Shown: positions 35,359 to 44,912 of the stretch, one piece after another
Numbering within the stretch: position 1 is the stretch's first letter
Layout of the letters: every line of letters begins with the position of its first letter
Source of the DNA: Pricia antarctica
Lineage (GTDB): Bacteria; Bacteroidota; Bacteroidia; Flavobacteriales; Flavobacteriaceae
Length of the DNA stretch: 64,000 nucleotides
Reading direction: 5' to 3'
NCBI RefSeq assembly: GCF_900101815.1
Contig: NZ_FNAO01000006.1
Span: 1 to 64,000 of the forward strand
Notes under the pieces: generated by a model
The model's database searches: none
The model's input: the letters and a program-made list of their open reading frames with translations, nothing else
Told to the model about the DNA's origin: nothing
Program-made: the position numbers and the translations under genes

Positions 35359-37149
35359 CTATTCGCTCGAACTGTTGGTCAACTTCTTCAACTTAGGCCG
35401 TTCTCCCGGTTTTGGTTTAGGATTGAGGAGTTTTTCATCTTCCTGCCGGGAAGGTGATTTTGAATTTTCACTCTTCGGTGTCAATTTCAGAATAGGTATT
35501 TTGTTTATGGGATCTCCCGCATTCGTATCCCGCTCCTTATCCTCCGCATCCATATCAATAGGGTTATCGATACCACGGATTACCGGAAGCACAAGATTAT
35601 TATCGTCGTCATCGAATATGTCGTCTTTGGTCAAAATGCGTTCGTCGCCACGCCATATAAACCCTTTTAACAGTCGACTTGCCGGTGGAAGTTCTTTTTC
35701 GGGAAAAATATCCCCTTCGGGATTGGTGAAGAAGGTTAGGTCTTCCACGTCGTTGTTCGCCATGGTAATACTAATTTTACTGCAGGTCGTTTTATTGATG
35801 CCGAGCAATTCGTCGTCATCGTTGTACATGTAGTAAATAACCTCCGTATTTTGAACGAGATCAATTATTTTTAATTCGTTATCAACGAATTTCCCATATA
35901 AGTTAATTCCCTTGGCTTGATTGTAGCCTGTCATGCTGATACTGTCCAAGGAGATGATAAAGGCGTTTTGAAGAACTTTAAGAGAATCCAGTTTTTCGGT
36001 TTTTTTGTTGGACAACAGGTGGATACTATCCCCCGTCATCTGGTTTTCACTGTTCCAAATTACAGGGTTTTTGATCAATTGGGTGAGGCCCGTTTTTTCT
36101 TGGGTATGAATGGAATCACATTTTCCGCTGAGGTCGGTCTTATAGAATTTGGCATTTCGGAAAGCCCGTAAAATCCGGTTTTCTGGCTTGCCTGTTATCA
36201 TTAGGGTATCGCCATGCATGTAGAGTGAATCCTGTTCGACTAAACTGATAGAAACGGCTCTTTTCGTAGCGAACACCGAATCCTTGGCCTTGAAGACCTC
36301 GGCGTAATGGGCGCGTATTAACCCCTTGTTTACCGTATCGGTAACCGTAATATTGTTCGTCGCCGATGCAAATTCGGTAGCATTATCAAAATAAACACTA
36401 TCGCCCTCTATGATACGATTATTGTAATCGATACGGGTATTTTTAATGCCGTAGCCGCTTTCGATCTTTGTATCGTAAAAACCGCGTTCGAAATAAAATT
36501 TATAGGTGTCGCCGGTAATCGTGGAGGGTCCGTACATGTAGGCGTTCTTCGAGGTCTCGTAATAATCCAATCGCTTGGAATCGACCATGTAATCGGGGTT
36601 GTCTATGTGGACACTATCCAAGAACTGTAGCTTTTTTAGCTCCATGAAATAGCGCCCGATCCTACTGGTCAGTGTGTTTGCAGAATCGATAATGGTACCC
36701 GAATCATTGTAGTAGGATTCTTGTTTTTCTCGATCAAAATAAAGCGTATCGGTTCGCAGGGTGGTTTTGTTACTATTTAGAACCACAGTTTCAAAAGCCT
36801 TGGCTAGTTTGATATTCCCGTCGTAGTTGATTTTGCCACTGGTCAATTCAACGGAATCGCCCTGTTTCATACGTACGTTGCCCAGTGCCCTAATCCGCTT
36901 TTCCTTTTGATAATAGATGGCAACATCGCACCACAGATTCGCTCCCTCGTGTTCGAACTGAACCTGCCGATCGTCTTTACTAAAAATCGATGCCCCCGGA
37001 AATTTTGCCTCGTCCTTGGTGAAGTTGGCGCCATGTACAATGTTGATCGGTTTCGTGGGCGTGGTGTCCTTTTCTACAGCGGCCTTATCCTGTGTATAAC
37101 AGATGGCCGTGGCAAAAAGAAAGAATAAGATGTACTTCGCGTGCTGCAA
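35359..37149 (-). CDS. OstA-like protein (LptA/LptD N-terminal-type beta-jellyroll)
   Basis: A 596-residue exported protein (signal MQHAKYILFFLFATAICYTQ). It consists of repeated OstA/LptA beta-jellyroll strands: QVQFEHEGANLWCDVAIYYQ, RIRALGNVRMKQGDSVELTS, DYNNRIIEGDSVYF, NTEVIYYMYNDDDELLGINK. LptA and LptD carry LPS to the outer membrane; this form is the usual Bacteroidota OstA-like protein and may bridge LPS in the periplasm. The last 100 residues are Pro/Lys-rich. It has a good promoter of its own (37167-37198). Confidence 0.85.
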   Translation of the reverse strand: MQHAKYILFFLFATAICYTQDKAAVEKDTTPTKPINIVHGANFTKDEAKFPGASIFSKDDRQVQFEHEGANLWCDVAIYYQKEKRIRALGNVRMKQGDSVELTSGKINYDGNIKLAKAFETVVLNSNKTTLRTDTLYFDREKQESYYNDSGTIIDSANTLTSRIGRYFMELKKLQFLDSVHIDNPDYMVDSKRLDYYETSKNAYMYGPSTITGDTYKFYFERGFYDTKIESGYGIKNTRIDYNNRIIEGDSVYFDNATEFASATNNITVTDTVNKGLIRAHYAEVFKAKDSVFATKRAVSISLVEQDSLYMHGDTLMITGKPENRILRAFRNAKFYKTDLSGKCDSIHTQEKTGLTQLIKNPVIWNSENQMTGDSIHLLSNKKTEKLDSLKVLQNAFIISLDSISMTGYNQAKGINLYGKFVDNELKIIDLVQNTEVIYYMYNDDDELLGINKTTCSKISITMANNDVEDLTFFTNPEGDIFPEKELPPASRLLKGFIWRGDERILTKDDIFDDDDNNLVLPVIRGIDNPIDMDAEDKERDTNAGDPINKIPILKLTPKSENSKSPSRQEDEKLLNPKPKPGERPKLKKLTNSSSE

Positions 37150-37166
37150 CTCCTCTGAATTTTTCC

Positions 37167-37198
37167 CAAAAATAGGATTTTTTTAGGGGAGGTAACAA
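37167..37198 (-). promoter_or_regulatory. Promoter of the OstA-like gene (-33 TTG, -7 TATTTTTG)
   Basis: Read on the minus strand: TTG at 37198-37196 and TATTTTTG at 37174-37167, 21 bases apart, 17 bases before the start codon. Confidence 0.65.
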
Positions 37199-37256
37199 TC
37201 GATTGGGATAGAATTAGGAGGATGTAACCAATTAATAGTATCCAACAAAAATGATA

Positions 37257-38528
37257 TCAACGATGTATCGTTTGCGTACGGTCCGGCCCAACAGATACGA
37301 TTTTAATGGGTGTTTCAAGTTCCTTTTCCAGAAAGTCGATATAGGCATTCAAGGTGTCGGGCAGCTGTTCGGCCTTCGTCATTTGGGTAAGGTCTTTTTG
37401 CCATCCTTTCATTTCCGTATAAATGGGAGTCAGGTTTTCGGGCTCGATGTTGTAGGGCAGGTGCGTAATCTTATCGCCTTTATAGTTATAAGCGGTGCAG
37501 ACTTTGATCTTTTTGAATCCGCTTAGAACATCGGCTTTCATCATCATCAGCTCGGTTACGCCATTGATCTGTACGGCATATTTTAGGGCAATCAAATCTA
37601 ACCACCCGCATCTTCTGGGGCGACCTGTAGTGGCACCGAATTCATTGCCTACCCGGCCCATGGTCTCCCCATCTTGATCAAAAAGTTCGGTGGGGAACGG
37701 GCCACTTCCAACACGGGTCGTATAGGCCTTAAAAATACCCTTGACAGCTCCAATTTGGTTTGGGGCTACACCTAGGCCCGTGCAGGCACCGGCAGCGGTG
37801 GTGTTGCTTGATGTCACAAATGGATACGTGCCAAAATCAATATCCAATAAGGACCCTTGTGCACCCTCGGCCAAGATTTTTTTACCTTTCTTTTGGGCTT
37901 GGTACAGATATTCCTCGCTATCGATAAAGGTCAAATCCCTTAAGGTTTCAATTGATTTGAAAAAATCCGTTTCAAGTTCGGCAAGATTGTATTGTATATC
38001 AACATTGTAAAAACCGATCATGGCCTCGTGCTTGTTGGCGAGCGCACGGTATTTTTCTTTCCAGTCGTCTAGCTCCAAATCGCCGATCCGCATGCCGTTA
38101 CGACCGGTTTTATCCATATAGGTCGGACCTATTCCTTTTAAAGTAGAGCCGATTTTTGCCTTCCCTTTGGCGGTTTCCGAGGCGGCGTCCAAAAGTCGGT
38201 GTGTCGGTAATATGAGGTGGGCCTTTCGGGATATGAGCAGTTTCGATTTTACATCAAGGTCGAATTTTTTAAGCGCATCGAGTTCCTTCTTAAAAATCAC
38301 CGGATCGATGACGACCCCGTTACCAACGATATTCATCGCATTTTTGTGGAAGATGCCGGAGGGTATGGTATGCAATACGTGCTTGATACCATCGAATTCC
38401 AGCGTATGCCCTGCATTCGGACCGCCCTGAAAACGGGCGATAATATCATAGTTTGTAGTCAGTACGTCGACGATTTTTCCTTTTCCTTCGTCGCCCCACT
38501 GGAGGCCTAACAATAAATCTACTGCCAT
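37257..38528 (-). CDS. purA: Adenylosuccinate synthase
   Basis: A 423-residue enzyme that joins IMP and aspartate with GTP, the first step from IMP to AMP. It has the diagnostic LLGLQWGDEGKGKIVDVL near residue 6, GGPNAGHTLEFDG, the STLKGIGPTYMDKTGRNGMR region and TTGRPRRCGWLDLIAL. Length is normal. It lies 13 bases after the Fur gene; rsh, fur and purA are on one strand in close order. A distinct promoter is not evident. Confidence 0.96.
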   Translation of the reverse strand: MAVDLLLGLQWGDEGKGKIVDVLTTNYDIIARFQGGPNAGHTLEFDGIKHVLHTIPSGIFHKNAMNIVGNGVVIDPVIFKKELDALKKFDLDVKSKLLISRKAHLILPTHRLLDAASETAKGKAKIGSTLKGIGPTYMDKTGRNGMRIGDLELDDWKEKYRALANKHEAMIGFYNVDIQYNLAELETDFFKSIETLRDLTFIDSEEYLYQAQKKGKKILAEGAQGSLLDIDFGTYPFVTSSNTTAAGACTGLGVAPNQIGAVKGIFKAYTTRVGSGPFPTELFDQDGETMGRVGNEFGATTGRPRRCGWLDLIALKYAVQINGVTELMMMKADVLSGFKKIKVCTAYNYKGDKITHLPYNIEPENLTPIYTEMKGWQKDLTQMTKAEQLPDTLNAYIDFLEKELETPIKIVSVGPDRTQTIHR

Positions 38529-38541
38529 TGGTGAAATTGGG

Positions 38542-39039
38542 TTAGCTGTTTGTGTTTTCTTTCTTTTTTTCTATTGTAGCGGGTTCACCATGTTCATGGT
38601 CGGGGGTATTTCGGGTTCCGTAGAAATAAAGGGAATGTGTATTGATCTTGATATCGAAAACCTCTTCAATCGTCTTTTTGATGGATTGGATGCGCGGGTC
38701 ACAAAATTCAACTACCTCGCCCGTATCGGTCAAAATAACATGATCGTGTTGGCGGTCGAAATACGACTTCTCGTACTGCGCCTGATTTTTGCCGAACTGG
38801 TGCTTGCGTACCAATTTACAATCCAACAAAAGTTCTATGGTATTGTACAGGGTAGCCCTGCTGACCCTGTAGTTTTTGTTTTTCATGCCGATATACAGCG
38901 ATTCAATATCGAAATGCTCTTCACTATTGTAGATTTCTTGGAGAATTGCATATCGCTCGGGTGTCTTTCGATGTCCGTTTTCCTCTAAAAAGGTGGTGAA
39001 AACGTTCTTTACAATTTCCTGATTTTTGTTCGCTACCAT
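38542..39039 (-). CDS. fur: Fur-family transcriptional regulator
   Basis: A 165-residue metal-responsive DNA-binding protein. The winged helix has [20 protein letters not shown] and the recognition region [19 protein letters not shown]. The metal-site region [18 protein letters not shown] lacks the usual CxxC of the structural zinc site (LTDTG in place of LCxxCG); this variant is, as far as I recall, normal for flavobacterial Fur. It probably controls iron uptake or oxidative-stress genes. A TACCTTTG box on the minus strand (39069-39062) lies 22 bases upstream. Confidence 0.88.
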   Translation of the reverse strand: MVANKNQEIVKNVFTTFLEENGHRKTPERYAILQEIYNSEEHFDIESLYIGMKNKNYRVSRATLYNTIELLLDCKLVRKHQFGKNQAQYEKSYFDRQHDHVILTDTGEVVEFCDPRIQSIKKTIEEVFDIKINTHSLYFYGTRNTPDHEHGEPATIEKKKENTNS

Positions 39040-39079
39040 AACAAGGTTCCTTCTCTGTCAACAAAGGTACTGTTCTTTT

Positions 39080-41284
39080 TCAAACTCTGATAACCTTATC
39101 GATTCCATGTATTTTCTTTAGATTGGAAATCACCTTTTTCAGGATACCATTATTTTTTACAACGACGGTAATATTACCGGTAAACGTGCCCCCATCGGTA
39201 CTGAAATTAAGGTTTCGCATGTTTACGTGCATCTCGTCGGAGATGATTTGGGTAATGTCGTTGATTAGGCCTAGGTTGTCGATGCCCGTAAGCTGTATTT
39301 CCGATTGAAATTCCTGCTGGGTCGAATCTATCCATTTGGCACTGATGATACGATATGCATAGTTCGACTGCAATTGTATCGCATTGGGGCAGTTTTTTTT
39401 ATGCACCTTTATACCATCGTTGACACTGACGAATCCGAATACGGGATCTCCGGGAATAGGGTTGCAACACTGAGAAAGTTTGTAGTCCAGTTTTTCTTCC
39501 TCCTGTCCAAAAACGAGCATATCGTACTTCGAGGTAATCTCGTCCCTATCAATATCTTGAGGGGCCGGGGTACGTCGTATCTTATTCTTAAAAAAGCTGA
39601 TGAAAGCATTGTTGTACGATGATGCAAAATCTTTGAGCATCTGATTGTCGATAGATCCGTTACCGACCCTATAGAAAAGGTCTAGGCTGGTCTTGAGCTT
39701 AAAGAACACTACCATTTTGTTGACGGAATCTTCGTTCAGGGTGACTTTTTGGGATTTCAATTTTCTTCGGAGGATTTCCTTGCCCTCTTCGGCAGTCGCT
39801 TTTTTCTCTTCCCGCAAAGAGGACTTTATCTTGGCCCTTGCCTTGGCCGTGTTGGCATAGTCCAGCCAGTTCTGGTTGGGCTTTGCCTGTTCTGAGGTAA
39901 TGATTTCGACTTGATCACCGCTGTTCAGGGTCGTGTTGAGCGGTACAAGTTTGCCGTTTACTTTAGACCCACGAGTGTGCATGCCCACCTCGGTGTGTAT
40001 GTTATAGGCAAAATCCAATGGAGTAGACCCTTTGGGAAGGGACTTTAAATCACCTTGGGGAGTGAATACGAAAATTTCTTTGGAGTAGAGGTTCAGTTTA
40101 AATTCTTCAACGAAATCCACTGCATTCGTATTGGCATTTTCCAAGGCCTCTTGCAGGCGGTTCAGCCAGACCTCGATGCCCATTTCCTTTTGTTGGCCGT
40201 GTTTGTATTTAAAATGGGCCGCATAGCCTTTTTCGGCAATTTCATGCATACGTTCACTGCGGATCTGCACCTCTACCCATCGGCCTTTTGGCCCCATGAC
40301 CGTAATGTGCAAAGCTTCATACCCGGTAGATTTGGGCGAAGAAATCCAGTCGCGCAATCGCACCGGGTTCGGCGTAAAATGATCGGTTACCACAGAATAG
40401 ATTTTCCAGGCCAAAAACTTCTCGTTCTGACGGTCGGACTTGTAAATTATACGAATGGCGAACTTGTCGTAGATTTCGTTAAAGACCACGTTTTGAGCCT
40501 TCATTTTCCTGCGGATGGAAAAAATCGACTTCATCCTGCCCTTGATGATGTAATTGAGGCCTTCCTCTTTCAATGATTTATCGATAGTGTCGGAAAAAGC
40601 GTCGATATACGCCTGTTGCTCTTCCTTCGAATCCTCGATTTTACCCTTGATGTCCCGGTATACCCTAGGTTCTGTATATTTCAGGCTCAGGTCTTCCAAT
40701 TCGGTCTTGATGTTATAGAGTCCGATTCGGTGAGCTAGGGGCGCATAGATGTATAAGGTTTCAGAGGCCATTTGTACCTGTTTGTGCTCGGGCATGGCGT
40801 CCATGGTGAGCATATTGTGGTACCTATCGGCAATTTTGATGATAATAACGCGAACGTCGTCGTTCAAGGTAAGTAGCATTTTCCGAAAGTTCTCGGCCTG
40901 CTGCGAGGTGCTCATATCCTTTTTAAGATGGGCTATTTTTGTGAGCCCGTCTACGATACGCGCCACGGTCTCCCCGAACATACGCTCGATATCATCGAGG
41001 GTGTATTCCGTATCCTCTACCACATCATGCAATAGGGCAGAGGCGATAGAAGTAGCATCAAGACCGATTTCGGAGGCCACGATCTTGGCTACGGCGATAG
41101 GATGGAATACGTAAGCCTCCCCCGATTTCCGGCGTTGATTTTTATGACCGTCAACAGCTACCTCGAATGCGGCCCGTATCAGTTTTTTATCTTCATCGGA
41201 CAGATGTTGATAACTGATGCGAAGCAATTCTTTGTATTGCTTGGCAATCTGTTTGTTTTCTAGTTCTAATGCGGCCTGTGTCAT
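39080..41284 (-). CDS. Bifunctional (p)ppGpp synthetase/hydrolase (RelA/SpoT family)
   Basis: A 734-residue stringent-response enzyme. The hydrolase HD domain is intact (YVFHPIAVAKIVA; ASALLHDVVEDTEYT). The synthetase domain shows GRMKSIFSIRRKMKAQN and DWISSPKSTGYEALHITV with WVEVQIRSERMHEIAEKG. A TGS domain (IFVFTPQGDLKSLPKGSTPLD), a Cys-containing zinc-finger-like stretch (LSQCCNPIPGDPVFGFV) and a C-terminal ACT domain follow. This is the normal Rel arrangement, and all catalytic regions appear intact. It starts the rsh-fur-purA group. Confidence 0.94.
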   Translation of the reverse strand: MTQAALELENKQIAKQYKELLRISYQHLSDEDKKLIRAAFEVAVDGHKNQRRKSGEAYVFHPIAVAKIVASEIGLDATSIASALLHDVVEDTEYTLDDIERMFGETVARIVDGLTKIAHLKKDMSTSQQAENFRKMLLTLNDDVRVIIIKIADRYHNMLTMDAMPEHKQVQMASETLYIYAPLAHRIGLYNIKTELEDLSLKYTEPRVYRDIKGKIEDSKEEQQAYIDAFSDTIDKSLKEEGLNYIIKGRMKSIFSIRRKMKAQNVVFNEIYDKFAIRIIYKSDRQNEKFLAWKIYSVVTDHFTPNPVRLRDWISSPKSTGYEALHITVMGPKGRWVEVQIRSERMHEIAEKGYAAHFKYKHGQQKEMGIEVWLNRLQEALENANTNAVDFVEEFKLNLYSKEIFVFTPQGDLKSLPKGSTPLDFAYNIHTEVGMHTRGSKVNGKLVPLNTTLNSGDQVEIITSEQAKPNQNWLDYANTAKARAKIKSSLREEKKATAEEGKEILRRKLKSQKVTLNEDSVNKMVVFFKLKTSLDLFYRVGNGSIDNQMLKDFASSYNNAFISFFKNKIRRTPAPQDIDRDEITSKYDMLVFGQEEEKLDYKLSQCCNPIPGDPVFGFVSVNDGIKVHKKNCPNAIQLQSNYAYRIISAKWIDSTQQEFQSEIQLTGIDNLGLINDITQIISDEMHVNMRNLNFSTDGGTFTGNITVVVKNNGILKKVISNLKKIHGIDKVIRV

Positions 41285-41496
41285 TATCGGGAGTTCTAAA
41301 TCTAAAATACCACAATCTTAATTGATGTACAACAAAAAGTATGCCCGACGGGTTCAAGGTTCATTCGTACGGGTAGCCGGTTCAAATTCAATGTTAAATT
41401 AAAATATACGCACCTCGCCTGCAGGTAGGTGAAATAGCTACGAAGTGGCGAGCAAACCTTGAAATTTTGTGTTGAAATGCGCTATAAACCGACGCA

Positions 41497-42726
41497 TCAT
41501 AGCCTCTTAAGATTCCTGATCCTAGCGATGAGCGGCGGATGCGAATAGTGCATGAACACATACGCGGGATGCGGGGTAAGATTGCTGAGGCTATTTTTGG
41601 AAAGTTTTTTTAAGGAGGTAATTAAAGGGGATGCCGCATAGGTGTTCTTGGCATAATCATCGGCCTGGTACTCGAATTTTCGCGATAGGTGGTTCATGAT
41701 GAGTCCCGTTACCTCCGAAATGGGACTGTATAAAATACCAAAGCCGATCAATGCGGCATGAAAACTAGGTTGCGAAACACCGATGGCAAGGGATACCTCA
41801 GGATTATTTATAAAGAGGGACAAAAGGAAAAGGGTGAGTCCCGTTAATAGGATGGAGGCTGCAAGGTTGAAAACGATGTGTTTTCTTTTATAATGGCCGA
41901 CTTCATGGGCGAGCACGGCTACGATTTCCTCCTCTTCCAAATCGTCGATAAGGGTGTCGTACAGAGTTATCCTTTTCTCCTTACCGAATCCAGAAAAATA
42001 TGCATTGGCCTTGGTGGAGCGTTTCGATCCATCGATAACAAAAATATTTTGGAGCTCAAAACCCACATTCTCGGCGTAGTTCTCGATTTTTGTTTTAAGG
42101 CCGCCAGCTTCCAGTGGGGTAAGTTTGTTGAACAGGGGAACAATCAACTTGCTATAAAAAAGGTTCATAAATAAGGTGAAGACTGCAACGAGCACCCAAG
42201 CATAGAGCCAAAAGTTGCTGCCGGCCCGCTCAAAAAACCAGATGATCAAAGCTAATAATCCCCCGCCGACTAGGGCCATCATCCCCCATCCTTTTAGTTT
42301 GTCCATAAAGAAGGTGCCTTTCGTGGTTTTATTAAATCCGAATTTTTCCTCAATGACGAAAGTGGCGTAATAAGAGAAAGGCAGGGTCACGATGTCGCTT
42401 CCAATCATGATAATCCCAAAAAACAGTAAGGCAATAAGAATCGGGTTGGCAGTTATGTTTCGCGCAATTTGGTCTACCCATTCAAAGCCTCCAAGTACCA
42501 AAAATCCCAAAGTGAGAAGCAATGAAAAGGTCGAGGTCAGGAGTCCGAACCTATAATTGGTCTTCTTGTATGCCTGGGATTTTTTGTACTCCTCCGCATT
42601 AAAAATAGTGTTCAGTTCGTCCGGAACCGGATCGCCGTAACGTTGCGCGTTGAGGTAATCCAAGACCGTTTCGAGAATGAATTGGGCGGCTAGAATGGTG
42701 ACGATGATGTAAAAGAGACTATTCAA
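41497..42726 (-). CDS. M48-family membrane metallopeptidase (Ste24-like)
   Basis: A 409-residue multispan zinc protease. The HExxH motif is in VAVLAHEVGHYKRKH near residue 280; the third ligand is in SRKFEYQADDYA. An N-terminal M48 membrane domain (AQRYGDPVPDEL, SYYATFVIEEKFGFNKTT) and the HPAYVFMHYSHPPLIARIRN end are typical of CAAX-protease-like Ste24 proteins, which in bacteria act in membrane-protein quality control. It stands alone. Confidence 0.93.
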   Translation of the reverse strand: MNSLFYIIVTILAAQFILETVLDYLNAQRYGDPVPDELNTIFNAEEYKKSQAYKKTNYRFGLLTSTFSLLLTLGFLVLGGFEWVDQIARNITANPILIALLFFGIIMIGSDIVTLPFSYYATFVIEEKFGFNKTTKGTFFMDKLKGWGMMALVGGGLLALIIWFFERAGSNFWLYAWVLVAVFTLFMNLFYSKLIVPLFNKLTPLEAGGLKTKIENYAENVGFELQNIFVIDGSKRSTKANAYFSGFGKEKRITLYDTLIDDLEEEEIVAVLAHEVGHYKRKHIVFNLAASILLTGLTLFLLSLFINNPEVSLAIGVSQPSFHAALIGFGILYSPISEVTGLIMNHLSRKFEYQADDYAKNTYAASPLITSLKKLSKNSLSNLTPHPAYVFMHYSHPPLIARIRNLKRL

Positions 42727-42785
42727 GATTTTAAAAAGTTTTATAGTTTATTGGTTGATGAGTTTATAAAAAGAACGGTTTGGGG

Positions 42786-42938
42786 CTAAGCAATAAGGGC
42801 AACAATTATTTTGTCAGTTCCGAAATGATTCAAAATTTCTTTTGGTGAAACATTCGCAACGTTTTCAATAGATACGGTCGCAAGCCAGCACAGCCCACTT
42901 TTATTTATCGATTCCTTGATTTCTGTCGTTGGTTCCAT
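42786..42938 (-). pseudogene. 5' remnant of a pyridoxamine 5'-phosphate oxidase-family gene
   Basis: A 50-codon frame (start 42938) reads MEPTTEIKESIN, then KSGLCWLATVS, NVANVSPKEIL and FGTDKIIVALIA before a stop. The central part matches the N-terminus of the small PNPOx-like flavin proteins common in Bacteroidota (usually about 130-150 residues: SVLCWLAT...NVSPKEIF...). The rest of the fold is absent and no continuation is seen in other frames, so I read it as a truncated relic between the M48 and TrmH genes. It could still be expressed as a short peptide. Confidence 0.55.
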
Positions 42939-43006
42939 TTTCTCTGCTTACGCAGAATTTCTTATAACTGATAAATGTGACTACTGCCAAACGGGACAGC
43001 AACTAC

Positions 43007-43822
43007 CTACGAAGAGAACCCCCGTTGCCGCTTCGCCTCAAAGATAAGAATCGCCGCGGATACCGAAACGTTCATCGAATCTATTTCACCCATCATAGGT
43101 ATGATGATATTTTGTTCGGAAGTAGCTAGCCATTCTTGGGAGAGTCCCGTTGCTTCGGTACCTACTACGATAGCGGAAGGGGTGGTGAAATCGACCTCGG
43201 TATAGTTCTTCGAGGCCGTAAGAGCGGCACAATAGCAGTGAATATTTTTGTCCTTTATATAGGATATGATTTCTGAGGTGCTTCCAATCGCAATGTTGTT
43301 CGTAAATACACAGCCCACACTTGATCTGATAATATTGGGGTTGTACAAGTCGGACTTGGGGTTGGCGATGATAACCGCATCCAAACCGGCGGCGTCGGCG
43401 GTACGTAGCAAGGCTCCTATGTTTCCGGGCTTTTCAGGGGCTTCCGCAATCAGGACCAATGGATTTTTAGAGGGCAGAACGAGTTCGTTCAAGGCATGTG
43501 GTTTGCTATGCGCCACTGCTAATAGGCCTTCCGTGGTTTTACGGTAGGCCAGTTTGGCGTATATCTCCTTGGATATAGCTATGATATTGGGTCGGGGCAA
43601 TGAGGCATCCAAGCTATCAAAAAGGACATCCTTAGAAATTAAATCCCCTTGATACACAATGGTATCCAAGGTATAATTGCCTTTTACGGCGAGTTGCAGT
43701 TCCCGCAAGCCCTCTAAAACGAACAGTCCCGATTTCTTGCGTTCCCTTGATTTATCCTGTAAAACCCCTATTTTTTTGATCAGAGGGTTTTGCAGACTGC
43801 TGATTTGTTTACTTTCGTACAT
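43007..43822 (-). CDS. TrmH/SpoU-family RNA 2'-O-methyltransferase
   Basis: A 271-residue SPOUT enzyme. The N-terminal substrate-binding domain (SSLQNPLIKKIGVLQDKSRE) precedes the knotted domain with its three motifs: APEKPGNIGALLRTADAAGL, IVVGTEATGLSQEWL and IIIPMMGEIDSMNVSVSAAI. The target is probably ribose in rRNA (RlmB-like) or tRNA. A TACTTTTG box on the minus strand (43834-43827) lies just before the start. Single gene. Confidence 0.92.
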   Translation of the reverse strand: MYESKQISSLQNPLIKKIGVLQDKSRERKKSGLFVLEGLRELQLAVKGNYTLDTIVYQGDLISKDVLFDSLDASLPRPNIIAISKEIYAKLAYRKTTEGLLAVAHSKPHALNELVLPSKNPLVLIAEAPEKPGNIGALLRTADAAGLDAVIIANPKSDLYNPNIIRSSVGCVFTNNIAIGSTSEIISYIKDKNIHCYCAALTASKNYTEVDFTTPSAIVVGTEATGLSQEWLATSEQNIIIPMMGEIDSMNVSVSAAILIFEAKRQRGFSS

Positions 43823-44050
43823 GCCTCAAAAGTAACTAAAAGGGAAGTATCCCGACTAAAATGGTACATCCTAAAACCGAAACGGTATGAAACGATCCCT
43901 AATGGCCATGGCACTCTTGGGGGAGAACGTAAAGGGCTTTAAATAGCAGGGACCGAACGCTGTGTGTGCTACTTTGAAGGAGAATGTTTTGCGCTTTGCG
44001 GATGGCGTATCGCTTTAATTTATGTAACTTGTATTTTTAATTAATTTGGA

Positions 44051-44293
44051 ATGGAGGTATTGTTATTTGGAATTGCAAAGGATATTGTGGGCAAAAGCTC
44101 TTTTCGTTTCAATGCGGATGAACTGGCGCCCGGTTCGGTGTCAGAACTGAGGGAGCGATTAAAAAGAAGCTTTCCCGAATTCGGGAAACTATCTTCTTTG
44201 GCGGTCGCCGTAAATAGTGCTTACGCCGATGATGCCGTTCAATTGAAGGAAGGAGACGAGATAGCTCTAATACCACCCGTAAGCGGAGGCTGA
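44051..44293 (+). CDS. moaD: Molybdopterin synthase small subunit
   Basis: An 80-residue ubiquitin-like sulfur carrier that ends in the required Gly-Gly (ALIPPVSGG). The terminal glycine is thiocarboxylated by a MoeB-type enzyme, here probably the gene at 47205, and passes sulfur to precursor Z with MoaE. It opens the molybdenum-cofactor group and overlaps moaE by one base (TGATG). Confidence 0.92.
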   Translation: MEVLLFGIAKDIVGKSSFRFNADELAPGSVSELRERLKRSFPEFGKLSSLAVAVNSAYADDAVQLKEGDEIALIPPVSGG

Positions 44294-44715
44294 TGAAAGG
44301 GAATATAAGCATAGAAATTTTTGATGTCATCGATACTTCCGCGGTATTCGCGGAACTCTCGCACCCCCAGAGTGGCGGTATTTGCGTTTTCGTCGGAGCA
44401 GTTCGTGAATTTACGGATAATGAGGAAGTCCTTTCGTTGGAATTCGAGACCTACAAGGTAATGGCACTTAAGGAAATGAACAAAATTGCACTTGAGGCCA
44501 TCGAAAAATGGAACTTGAACAAGGTCGTTATCCGCCATGCGGTAGGACCCAAGAATGTCGAAGAACCGGTGGTGGTGGTAGGCGCTTCATCTGCACATCG
44601 CGATGCCTGCTTTAAAGCTTGCCGGTATCTGATCGATACCTTAAAAGAACGCGTGCCGATCTGGAAAAAGGAAATTTTTAAAAATAAATCCGTTTGGGTT
44701 TCGGCTCATCCTTGA
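44293..44715 (+). CDS. moaE: Molybdopterin synthase large subunit
   Basis: A 140-residue catalytic partner of MoaD. The conserved segments are GGICVFVGAVREFTDNEEV, VVIRHAVGPKNVEEPVVVVG, SSAHRDACFKACRYLIDTLK and the active-site end VPIWKKEIFKN with its two lysines. Length is normal. Its start overlaps the moaD stop, which implies coupled translation. Confidence 0.94.
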   Translation: MKGNISIEIFDVIDTSAVFAELSHPQSGGICVFVGAVREFTDNEEVLSLEFETYKVMALKEMNKIALEAIEKWNLNKVVIRHAVGPKNVEEPVVVVGASSAHRDACFKACRYLIDTLKERVPIWKKEIFKNKSVWVSAHP

Positions 44716-44912
44716 AAGAGGGAAAAAGTTGAAGATTAATACTAATCTTGATTGCCGATGATTCGAATTAGAATTTTTATGTTTATTGGATTGTTGGACG
44801 TTTCAACTGTATCACACATCGCGCACCGAACATTGCGCACCGTGCAAATAGCCTAACCCCATAAACACACAAGCTTTTTGAATTTGAACTTGCGCTTGAA
44901 ATTGAACTTATC

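Noticed and set aside
40055-40576. 173-codon plus-strand frame
   Set aside because: It lies opposite the RelA/SpoT gene, whose domains are all clear; the open frame is a mirror of its codon use. Other long antisense frames (for example 4923-5408, 11490-11882, 35375-35833 and 62240-62863) were rejected for the same reason.
44716-44912. Possible molybdenum-cofactor riboswitch before moaA
   Set aside because: The spacer is AT-rich low-complexity DNA with no convincing paired stems; such riboswitches are also not known to me in this phylum.
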